This document shows positions 1 to 5,117 of a stretch of 5,117 nucleotides of DNA, one piece after another; the stretch's first letter is position 1; each line of letters begins with the position of its first letter. Both the position numbers and the translations under genes were made by a program. The notes beneath the pieces are model-generated. The model saw only the letters and a program-made list of their open reading frames with translations, was not told where the DNA came from and ran no database searches. The stretch comes from Planctomycetaceae bacterium. GTDB lineage: Bacteria; Planctomycetota; Planctomycetia; Pirellulales; Pirellulaceae. The stretch is taken from NCBI GenBank assembly GCA_022614795.1, contig JAKEHX010000577.1, positions 1-5,117 of the forward strand, given 5' to 3'.

Positions 1-692
1 GTGTTTTCGTCCCGTTCGATGCGTTCGATCCACATAATGGTGCGGTTGAGTTGCTGCGAGCGGAACAGCACCCACGTTTCCTGATCGGCTGTCAGGACGT
101 TCTCCGCCTTGAGCCGGCTAGCGAACCACTCGGACGGCCTCTGCTTCTCTGCTTGCGGGCCGGGAACGACGATCACCTGGTCCCGTTTGCCGCTGACACC
201 CAGGCCCAAGCCAGCTCGAACATGCTCCTCGACGAGACTCAGCGAGAACCCGAGGTCGAAGACATCGAGACTGGCCCCTCTCTGTTGCGCCGACGAGAGG
301 TGGCCCAAGAAGACGGCGGGGCCGGCCTTGGGGTGTTCGACCATGCGGAGTTCGACCGGCGCATCGAAAACGGCAGACCTCCCCGAATGCGAAACCTCTC
401 CCTTGAAATGCAGACCGCCCTCCGCGGTTCTGCGCAGCACACCGGTTGCCGCCTCCCCGTCTTTCCGGCGAAAGTTGAACGGTTCGTCCACGGTAACAAA
501 GTCGTTGATAATCGGCTCTGTCTGGAAAGGGCCGAGAACGGAGAAGTTGAAACGGAATCGCTCCTTGAAGCCGCTGGACTTGGCGGCGGGCTCGGCGGTC
601 TCCTTCTTGGGTCGATCGTCGCCGCAGAGGGCGAAGCCGACAAACACGCCCAGGGTGGTGACGACAAGCAGACTGCGAATTGAGTGCGCCAT
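1..692 (-). CDS. Secreted protein of unknown function, partial (C-terminus beyond left edge)
   Basis: Reading the minus strand from the ATG at 690-692 gives 230 consecutive codons with no stop, running off the window. The start is set by an AGGAG six bases upstream. Residues 1-4 are MAHS, Arg6 follows, and residues 7-23 form a hydrophobic core ending in FALC, so this looks like a signal peptide and the protein is probably exported. Cys23 is preceded by Phe-Ala-Leu, a poor lipobox, so lipidation is doubtful. Residues 24-40 are a charged, Ala/Pro/Lys-rich linker. From about residue 45 the chain alternates hydrophobic and polar residues with many Gly, Phe and Val, suggesting a beta-rich fold (for example GGLHFKGEV at 92-100). 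I recognise no family, heme motif or catalytic motif. Stop-free length, signal peptide and ribosome binding site together argue strongly for a real gene over the overlapping opposite-strand frames. Confidence 0.85.
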   Translation of the reverse strand, partial: MAHSIRSLLVVTTLGVFVGFALCGDDRPKKETAEPAAKSSGFKERFRFNFSVLGPFQTEPIINDFVTVDEPFNFRRKDGEAATGVLRRTAEGGLHFKGEVSHSGRSAVFDAPVELRMVEHPKAGPAVFLGHLSSAQQRGASLDVFDLGFSLSLVEEHVRAGLGLGVSGKRDQVIVVPGPQAEKQRPSEWFASRLKAENVLTADQETWVLFRSQQLNRTIMWIERIERDEN

Positions 693-698
693 GGCTTG

Positions 699-703
699 CT
701 CCT
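699..703 (-). promoter_or_regulatory. Ribosome binding site of the secreted orphan gene
   Basis: The minus strand reads AGGAG here, followed by a six-base spacer and the ATG at 692. It decides the start of the left-edge gene, which would otherwise be ambiguous because the opposite strand also carries long open frames. Confidence 0.7.
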
Positions 704-801
704 GAATGGGGCGGAAGGAAAATGGTCCCCTCCCATTACGACGAGAAGAAAGCCCCCATGGTTTCAAGCCGCCGAACTCTTTGTTCTACAGGAAACGCCT
801 T

Positions 802-830
802 CTACCCAGGGCAGCAATTTATCTGGGTAG
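802..830. repeat. Perfect 8-bp inverted repeat (hairpin)
   Basis: CTACCCAG at 802-809 is exactly complementary to CTGGGTAG at 823-830, with a 13-base AT-containing loop. There is no T-tract on either side, so it does not look like an intrinsic terminator. In this divergent promoter region it could be an operator-like dyad or a 5'-UTR hairpin of the leftward gene. Confidence 0.5.
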
Positions 831-987
831 CTGGCAGGACGCAAAGTGCAAGTGCCGAGGCGGCCCTGACGTTTGTCAACAATCTTTGCCGCTCCGAGTC
901 GCCCGCGCTAGCGTATGCCACGGTCTATCCCTTGACCACGCTCTTGCGAATTCTGATCGCACAGCTGATGGCGCTGTTGCTTTGTGG

Positions 988-1009
988 GTAGCCCAGCGCC
1001 AGTGGCTAC
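988..1009. repeat. 6-bp inverted repeat (hairpin) upstream of PPK2
   Basis: GTAGCC at 988-993 pairs with GGCTAC at 1004-1009 around a 10-base loop. The stem can be lengthened by CA/TG pairs if one C is bulged. It lies about 70 bases before the PPK2 start. There is no T-run, so termination is not indicated. Confidence 0.35.
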
Positions 1010-1047
1010 ATGGGAGTGGGAATCGGCCCGTCGTCGGCTTAAAGTGA

Positions 1048-1060
1048 GTTGCAAAGCAAC
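1048..1060 (+). repeat. Small hairpin just before the PPK2 ribosome binding site
   Basis: GTTGC at 1048-1052 and GCAAC at 1056-1060 form a five-pair stem with an AAA loop, ending seven bases before the GTGAGG at 1068-1073. If transcribed it would sit in the 5' leader of PPK2, close enough to affect ribosome access. A five-pair stem can easily arise by chance. Confidence 0.3.
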
Positions 1061-1067
1061 ATCACCT

Positions 1068-1073
1068 GTGAGG
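1068..1073 (+). promoter_or_regulatory. Ribosome binding site of PPK2
   Basis: GTGAGG lies seven bases before the ATG at 1081. It supports this start, which also gives the usual PPK2 N-terminal length before the Walker A motif. Confidence 0.6.
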
Positions 1074-1080
1074 CTGCGCC

Positions 1081-1899
1081 ATGAGCAAAAACAAGCCGAA
1101 AGCCGAAGACAGCAAAGACAGCAAATTGTCTCGCAAGCAGTACGAGAAGGAGCTGGGTAAGCTCCAAGCGGAATTGTGCGAGCTCCAGGCCTGGGTCAAG
1201 CACAAGGGACTGCGGGTCATCGTCGTGTTTGAAGGGCGCGATGCCGCGGGCAAGGGTGGCACGATCAAGGCGATTACCGAGCGGGTCAGCCCGCGCGTCT
1301 TTCGCCTCGTGGCCCTGCCGGCCCCTTCGGACCGCGAAAAGTCGCAGCTCTACATCCAGCGCTACATGCAGCACTTCCCAGCGGCTGGCGAGGTCGTCAT
1401 CTTCGACCGCAGTTGGTACAACCGGGCCGGCGTGGAGTACGTGATGGGTTTCTGTACGAAGCAGCAACACCGCCGTTTTCTCGAGATGTGCCCGGAATAT
1501 GAGCACTACATCGTCCAGAGCGGCATTCTCCTCATCAAATACTGGCTGGAGGTCAGCGATAAGGAGCAGAAGCGCCGTTTCGAGGCCCGCATCAACGACC
1601 CGCTGCGCCAATGGAAGCTCAGCCCGATGGACCTCCCCTCGCGCAGCCGCTGGTACGATTACTCGCGGGCCAGGGACCAGATGCTCGCAGCAACCGACAC
1701 GAAGCACGCCCCCTGGTACATCCTGCGCACCGACGACAAGCGGCGGGCGCGCCTCAACTGCATTGCCCATCTGCTCAGCCTGATTCCCTACAAATCTTTG
1801 CCGCGCGAGAAAATCAAGCTGCCCAAGCGCAAGACGAAGGGGGCCTACGACGATCAGGCCTCCCTGAAGGGAAGAAAGTCGGTGCCCGCGAAGTACTGA
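1081..1899 (+). CDS. ppk2: Polyphosphate kinase 2 (PPK2 family, class I-like)
   Basis: This cytoplasmic enzyme transfers phosphate between inorganic polyphosphate and nucleotides. Class I members typically use polyphosphate to phosphorylate ADP or GDP. The 272-residue protein is a normal-length single PPK2 domain. Residues 1-20 are a Lys-rich charged extension and 20-40 are probably helical. Walker A is in EGRDAAGKGG at 51-60 (Lys58 the phosphate-binding lysine). Walker B lies in VVIFDRSWYNR at 105-115 (Asp109). The lid region, with KRRFEAR near 164-170 and WKLSPMD at 178-184, carries the basic residues expected to contact polyphosphate. The C-terminal 30 residues are basic and probably flexible. 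The start is supported by GTGAGG seven bases upstream. The SulP gene begins 16 bases after the stop, so the two are probably cotranscribed. Family assignment is firm. The class and the preferred direction or nucleotide are inferred from motif resemblance. Confidence 0.95.
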   Translation: MSKNKPKAEDSKDSKLSRKQYEKELGKLQAELCELQAWVKHKGLRVIVVFEGRDAAGKGGTIKAITERVSPRVFRLVALPAPSDREKSQLYIQRYMQHFPAAGEVVIFDRSWYNRAGVEYVMGFCTKQQHRRFLEMCPEYEHYIVQSGILLIKYWLEVSDKEQKRRFEARINDPLRQWKLSPMDLPSRSRWYDYSRARDQMLAATDTKHAPWYILRTDDKRRARLNCIAHLLSLIPYKSLPREKIKLPKRKTKGAYDDQASLKGRKSVPAKY

Positions 1900-1915
1900 A
1901 ACGAGACGTGGATCC

Positions 1916-3625
1916 ATGAATGCCGACGTCGCGACCAGTCCTGACGCGCGCGCGCCGCTGGTGGCCCGCGTGGCGCCGGGCCTGGCGACGCTCTTGGGCT
2001 ACCGGCGCGATTGGCTGCGGCACGACGTGGTGGCGGGGCTCTCCGTGGCAGCCGTGGCGCTTCCCACGGCAATTGCGTACGCACAAATCATCGGTTTCGA
2101 TCCCGTAGTGGGCCTGTATGCCGCCATTCTGCCGCTCGTCGTTTATTGCCTCCTGGGCACGTCGCGGCATTTGATCGTGAACCCCGACGCGGCGACGTGC
2201 GCGCTGATTGCGGGGACCCTCGCGCCGCTGGCCGGGGACAAGCCGAATGTGCTGCTCTCGCTGTCCGTCGGGCTGGCGCTGTTCACGGGGCTGATCTGCA
2301 TCGCGGCAGGCCTCTTGCGGCTGGGATTCGTGGCCGATTTTCTTTCCCGTCCGATCCTGGTCGGCTTTCTCAACGGCGTTGCGATCCATATCTTCCTGGG
2401 CCAGCTGGGTAAGGTGTTCGGCTTTGCCATGGAGTCGCACGGCATCATTCCCAGCTTGCTGGAATTGCTCGGCAAGCTACACCTGGCGCATGTGCCCACG
2501 CTGATCGTGGGATTGCTGTCGATCGGCGTGATGCTGGCGGGCAAGCGCTTTCTGCCGCGCTGGCCCGCGCCGCTGTTGGCAGTGATCTTTGCCGTGGTGG
2601 TTGTGCGGAGCCTGGGCCTGGAGAGCAAAGGGGTCGCGGTCGTGGGACAGGTCCCGGCGGGACTGCCGCCGCTCGCCTGGCCTGAGTTCGACCTGCGGCT
2701 GACGAAGCCGCTATTGGGCGGCGCGATGGGCGTGGCGCTATTGAGCTATACCAATGCGATGGTCGTGGCCCGGAGCTTTGCCGCCAAGAACGTCTATGAG
2801 GTCGATGCCAACCGCGAGTTCTTCGCCCTGGGGGCCAGCCAGATCGCCGCCGCCCTGTCGGGCGGTTTTGCCGTCAGCGGCACCGAGTCGCGGACGGCGA
2901 TGAACCACGCCATGGGGGGCAAGAGCCCGCTGGCCGGGCTCGTGGCGGCCGGTGTGATGGCGGCGGTGCTGCTGTTTTTCACCGGGCCGCTGAGCTACCT
3001 GCCTCAAGCGGCCCTGGGAGCAGTCCTGATCGTGGCGGCCATTGGCCTATTTGACGCGCCGGAAATCGTCCGCCTCTGGCGCATCAGCCGCTGGGAATGC
3101 GCTCTAGCCATCGTCACCACGCTGGGCGTGGTCGCGCTCGACGTGCTGGACGGCATTCTGCTGGCCGTCGGCCTGGCTTTGCTCATCGTGCTCATCCGCA
3201 CGTCGCGGCCACCCGATGCCGTGCTCGGCCGCGCGCCGGGTCTGGCCGGGTTCCACAATGTCGCGTTTCACGCCGGCGCTGAAACATTGCCCGGCCTGGT
3301 CCTGTATCGATTTGGGTCGGCACTTTGGTTCTTCAACGCGGCCCACTTCAAACGGCGGGCGCTCGTGCTGGCGACGGCCCACCGCGATATCAGGTGGCTG
3401 ATTGTGGACGGCGCTCCGATCGGCAGCATTGACAGCACCGGTGCGCAAGCGCTGCGAGAGTTGGCTGATGAGCTGGCGCGCCGAGACATCAAGCTGGGCC
3501 TGGCGAATATCCGTTCGGAGGTCCGGGCCTTGCTCGACCGCGCCGGCGTTACGGACGCCATCGGCGAAGCGGCTGTCTTTCCCTCGCTCGAATCAGCCGT
3601 CGATGCTTGTCAAAAATCGGCGTGA
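1916..3625 (+). CDS. SulP (SLC26-type) anion permease with C-terminal STAS domain
   Basis: This inner-membrane transporter belongs to the SulP family, whose members carry sulfate, bicarbonate or other anions; the substrate cannot be read from sequence. The 569-residue protein has the standard layout. About 11-14 hydrophobic segments span residues 36-428, including the conserved region around PVVGLYAAILP (63-73) and GTSRHL (81-86) and the second signature near SGTESRTAMN (321-330). A STAS domain follows at about 458-565, with its IDSTG loop at 505-509. In the first signature the residue before Pro90 is Asn89, where many homologues have Gly. Ser507 in the STAS loop occupies the position that is phosphorylated in anti-sigma antagonists, though control of this kind is unproven for transporters. 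The start lies 16 bases after PPK2. Its ribosome binding site is weak (GAGA at 1903-1906 or GGA at 1910-1912), which fits translational coupling to PPK2. Confidence 0.95.
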   Translation: MNADVATSPDARAPLVARVAPGLATLLGYRRDWLRHDVVAGLSVAAVALPTAIAYAQIIGFDPVVGLYAAILPLVVYCLLGTSRHLIVNPDAATCALIAGTLAPLAGDKPNVLLSLSVGLALFTGLICIAAGLLRLGFVADFLSRPILVGFLNGVAIHIFLGQLGKVFGFAMESHGIIPSLLELLGKLHLAHVPTLIVGLLSIGVMLAGKRFLPRWPAPLLAVIFAVVVVRSLGLESKGVAVVGQVPAGLPPLAWPEFDLRLTKPLLGGAMGVALLSYTNAMVVARSFAAKNVYEVDANREFFALGASQIAAALSGGFAVSGTESRTAMNHAMGGKSPLAGLVAAGVMAAVLLFFTGPLSYLPQAALGAVLIVAAIGLFDAPEIVRLWRISRWECALAIVTTLGVVALDVLDGILLAVGLALLIVLIRTSRPPDAVLGRAPGLAGFHNVAFHAGAETLPGLVLYRFGSALWFFNAAHFKRRALVLATAHRDIRWLIVDGAPIGSIDSTGAQALRELADELARRDIKLGLANIRSEVRALLDRAGVTDAIGEAAVFPSLESAVDACQKSA

Positions 3626-3641
3626 ATTCTCGGTCTGAGCG

Positions 3642-3654
3642 TCGGCTTGGCCGA
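3642..3654. terminator. Short GC hairpin between convergent genes, weak terminator candidate
   Basis: TCGGC at 3642-3646 pairs with GCCGA at 3650-3654 around a TTG loop, within the 30-base gap between the convergent SulP and di-heme oxidoreductase genes. The position suits a bidirectional terminator. However, the stem is only five pairs and no T-tract follows on either strand, so the call rests mainly on location. Confidence 0.25.
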
Positions 3655-3655
3655 A

Positions 3656-4975
3656 CTACTCGTTGGCAGCCACAGCGCTAGCGGCCAGCAGTTCCTCCGC
3701 TGGCAGGGCATCGGGAGGCGCCTGAAGCGTCTGGAGAAACGCAATCAGCGCCGCCTGCTCCTCTGGCGGCAGGTGGCTGAACGCCTTAGTTACAGGGGCC
3801 GCCTCGCCATCGTGGCGCAGGATCGCATCCTTGAGTGTCGGCGCAGCGCCGTCGTGGAAGTAAGGAGCCGAGTCGGCTACGCCCCAGAGCGGCGGGGTCC
3901 GCCACTCGTCGTGTTTGGGGTGGCCGCCGGGCGGCGGAACCTCCACCAGGATCTCATGCCGGTAGCCGTCGCCAGCGCGTGACGTAACACTGTGCAGCAA
4001 GAGGTCGCTGTGAATTCCGGCGACATTGCCGATGTCGGGCGTATGGCACTGGGCGCACCCGACCGATTGGAACAGCATTTTGCCCCGCTCGGCCAACGCG
4101 CGCTCGCGGGAGTCCGTCGGCAGGACCTCTACCGGCCGAGGCAGCGCATCGACGAATGACACCAATTGCCGGAACTGGTCGCCCGTCAGGTCCGCCTCGC
4201 TATCGCCGTAATCTTTGCCCAAAGGTTTGGCCTGCTCCATAAGCGGATTGCCCAGCCCCAGCTCGTTGGCGCAGGCCGCGGCTACGAACTCCTCGAGCGT
4301 GGCGAACTGCGCCTTCCAGCCGAATTTTCCCAGACGACCATCAGCCAAGACGCGCGGCCGGCCGGCGCCGGCCGTCGTGAAATCGCCGCCAATCTCGCGG
4401 CCGATCTGGCCCATCATCCTGCGGGCATGGTTGAGCCGGATCGACGATTCCCCAACGCGGTCGATCAGGCCGTCGCCGAACAAGGCAATTGAGTTAGTGA
4501 CCTCGATCCGCACGGGGTCGAAATCTTCGATCCGGACCGTGCATCCACCGACGACGCGGTCGCCGCCCGGAATGACGGGAAAGCACTGTTTGACCAGCAG
4601 ACGGCTCTCGACGAATGAGGCATTCACCGCGAACGCATGGACGAGGCCGTGCTGGAGGTCGGGGTCGCGAATGGTGGGATGCACTTCATAAGCCGTGACG
4701 TTGTGGTTGACATCGCCGCCGCCGCCGACGCCTCCTTGGAAATGGCAGGCCACACACGAATTGGCGTTGAACACGGGGCCCAGCCCATCGCCATGAGCTT
4801 TCGGGTCCTGAGCCGCCCACTGATGCACGAACAGCTCGTGGCCCGCCTGCGTCATTTCCACGCTTGGGGCAGAGTCGATCCGCGCCGATAGAAGATTTGT
4901 CGCAAACCAAGCGAGCGTCGCCGCAACAAGGGAAACAGCCGCCGCCTGCCACCAACCAAGGGCACAGCATCTCAT
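3656..4975 (-). CDS. Di-heme c-type cytochrome oxidoreductase (DHOR/'thiol oxidoreductase'-like family)
   Basis: The 439-residue protein has a hydrophobic segment at about 10-30 that acts as a signal peptide or membrane anchor and places the rest in the periplasm. Two heme c attachment motifs are present: CVACH at 74-78 and CAQCH at 307-311. The C-terminal heme domain carries the family block WRTPPLWGVADSAPYFHDG at 358-376, followed by APTLKDAILRHDGE, as in the DHOR and MauG/cytochrome c peroxidase-related proteins. The natural reaction of DHOR proteins is poorly defined; peroxidase-like or small-molecule redox activity is possible. A glycine-rich stretch (80-87) directly follows the first heme motif. 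Cys131 and Cys145 are not in heme motifs and could form a disulfide. The start is fixed by a strong GGGAGGT at 4981-4987. The gene converges on SulP and shares no operon with it. Export and cytochrome c maturation by the Sec and Ccm/Ccs pathways are expected. Confidence 0.9.
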   Translation of the reverse strand: MRCCALGWWQAAAVSLVAATLAWFATNLLSARIDSAPSVEMTQAGHELFVHQWAAQDPKAHGDGLGPVFNANSCVACHFQGGVGGGGDVNHNVTAYEVHPTIRDPDLQHGLVHAFAVNASFVESRLLVKQCFPVIPGGDRVVGGCTVRIEDFDPVRIEVTNSIALFGDGLIDRVGESSIRLNHARRMMGQIGREIGGDFTTAGAGRPRVLADGRLGKFGWKAQFATLEEFVAAACANELGLGNPLMEQAKPLGKDYGDSEADLTGDQFRQLVSFVDALPRPVEVLPTDSRERALAERGKMLFQSVGCAQCHTPDIGNVAGIHSDLLLHSVTSRAGDGYRHEILVEVPPPGGHPKHDEWRTPPLWGVADSAPYFHDGAAPTLKDAILRHDGEAAPVTKAFSHLPPEEQAALIAFLQTLQAPPDALPAEELLAASAVAANE

Positions 4976-4980
4976 GGCCG

Positions 4981-4987
4981 ACCTCCC
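4981..4987 (-). promoter_or_regulatory. Strong ribosome binding site of the di-heme oxidoreductase
   Basis: The minus strand reads GGGAGGT, nearly the full anti-16S complement, ending five bases before the ATG at 4975. It is the strongest Shine-Dalgarno sequence in the window and selects this start over the out-of-frame ATG at 4970. Confidence 0.8.
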
Positions 4988-5080
4988 GAAAAGAAGCCGA
5001 GAGCGCTAGCAACCGGGGAAAACCGATTGAGCAAGATTTAACCTAACCCTTGGCAAGTTGCGGGGCAAGCGCGAACCTGC

Positions 5081-5117
5081 CACTTGTTACTCGTCACTTG
5101 TCACTTGTCACTTGTCA
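5081..5117. repeat. Tandem heptamer repeat (CACTTGT)n, continuing beyond the window
   Basis: CACTTGT occurs at 5081-5087, then a diverged unit TACTCGT at 5088-5094, then three exact copies at 5095-5115 and the first two bases of another. Five units are visible and the array is cut by the window edge, so its true length is unknown. It lies about 105 bases upstream of the di-heme oxidoreductase start, in non-coding sequence. A period of seven is not a multiple of three, consistent with an intergenic position. Copy number could vary by slippage. Confidence 0.85.

Larger units (their letters stand above)
704..1067. other. Divergent intergenic region with no recognisable gene
   Basis: This gap separates the start of the leftward orphan gene from the start of the rightward PPK2 gene, so it should hold promoters for both. 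Open frames crossing it (for example 706-1047, plus) translate to low-complexity, Arg/Ser/Leu-mixed peptides without a recognisable domain or a convincing ribosome binding site, and I do not call them. I found no clear sigma-70 type -35/-10 pair: TTGACC at 932-937 has no acceptable -10 hexamer at 16-18 bases. Visible structure is limited to three inverted repeats (802-830, 988-1009 and 1048-1060) and a TGGGTAGC octamer present at both 824-831 and 985-992. Confidence 0.6.

Noticed and set aside
51..705. Long plus-strand open frames across the left region (51-683 and 109-705)
   Set aside because: They lie opposite a minus-strand frame with signal peptide, ribosome binding site and sensible composition. 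Their translations look like antisense shadows, without recognisable domains.
239..736. Minus-strand 165-codon open frame overlapping the left-edge gene
   Set aside because: Its product is Ser/Pro/Arg-rich in the style of an out-of-frame reading, and it begins upstream of the better start at 692 in a different frame.
932..960. TTGACC as a possible -35 promoter element for PPK2
   Set aside because: No -10-like hexamer occurs at 16-18 bases downstream (the region reads GATCGC).
1039..1917. Minus-strand 292-codon frame antisense to PPK2
   Set aside because: The plus strand encodes an unmistakable PPK2 with all motifs. The antisense frame is a product of high GC codon bias.
5030..5070. Promoter-like TTGCCC/TAGGTT on the minus strand upstream of the di-heme gene
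   Set aside because: The spacing is acceptable but TAGGTT matches the -10 consensus at only three of six positions, too weak to annotate.
5081..5117. CRISPR array
   Set aside because: The units are seven bases long and directly adjacent, with no spacers and no cas genes nearby.

Overview
The window is a GC-rich bacterial chromosomal segment with four protein-coding genes. It shows no RNA genes, CRISPR array, insertion sequence or phage genes. The ensemble is a secreted orphan protein, a class I-like PPK2, a SulP permease and a c-type di-heme oxidoreductase with a glycine-rich stretch after its first heme motif. This suggests an environmental Gram-negative bacterium. A planctomycete of the Pirellulales type is my best guess, from general resemblance only; no phylogenetic marker is present.

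Layout. Positions 1-692 (minus strand) hold the first 230 codons of a secreted protein of unknown function that runs off the left edge. A 388-base divergent gap (693-1080) follows. It contains the ribosome binding sites of both flanking genes and three small inverted repeats, but no convincing gene. Positions 1081-1899 (plus) encode a polyphosphate kinase 2 and 1916-3625 (plus) a SulP/SLC26-type anion transporter with a C-terminal STAS domain. The two are 16 bases apart and probably form one transcription unit. Positions 3656-4975 (minus) encode a membrane-anchored di-heme c-type oxidoreductase that converges on the SulP gene with a 30-base gap. The right end (5081-5117) is a tandem heptamer repeat that continues past the window.

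How the genes fit together. PPK2 moves phosphate between polyphosphate and nucleotides in the cytoplasm. The SulP protein should import an anion (sulfate, bicarbonate or similar). Coupling of anion uptake to polyphosphate-derived nucleotide supply is a plausible reason for their pairing, but this is inference. The cytochrome-like gene and the secreted orphan are transcribed from the other strand and need not be functionally linked. I see no clear evidence of a new multi-gene system. The items most worth a second look are the edge-truncated orphan, the PPK2-SulP pairing and the heptamer repeat.
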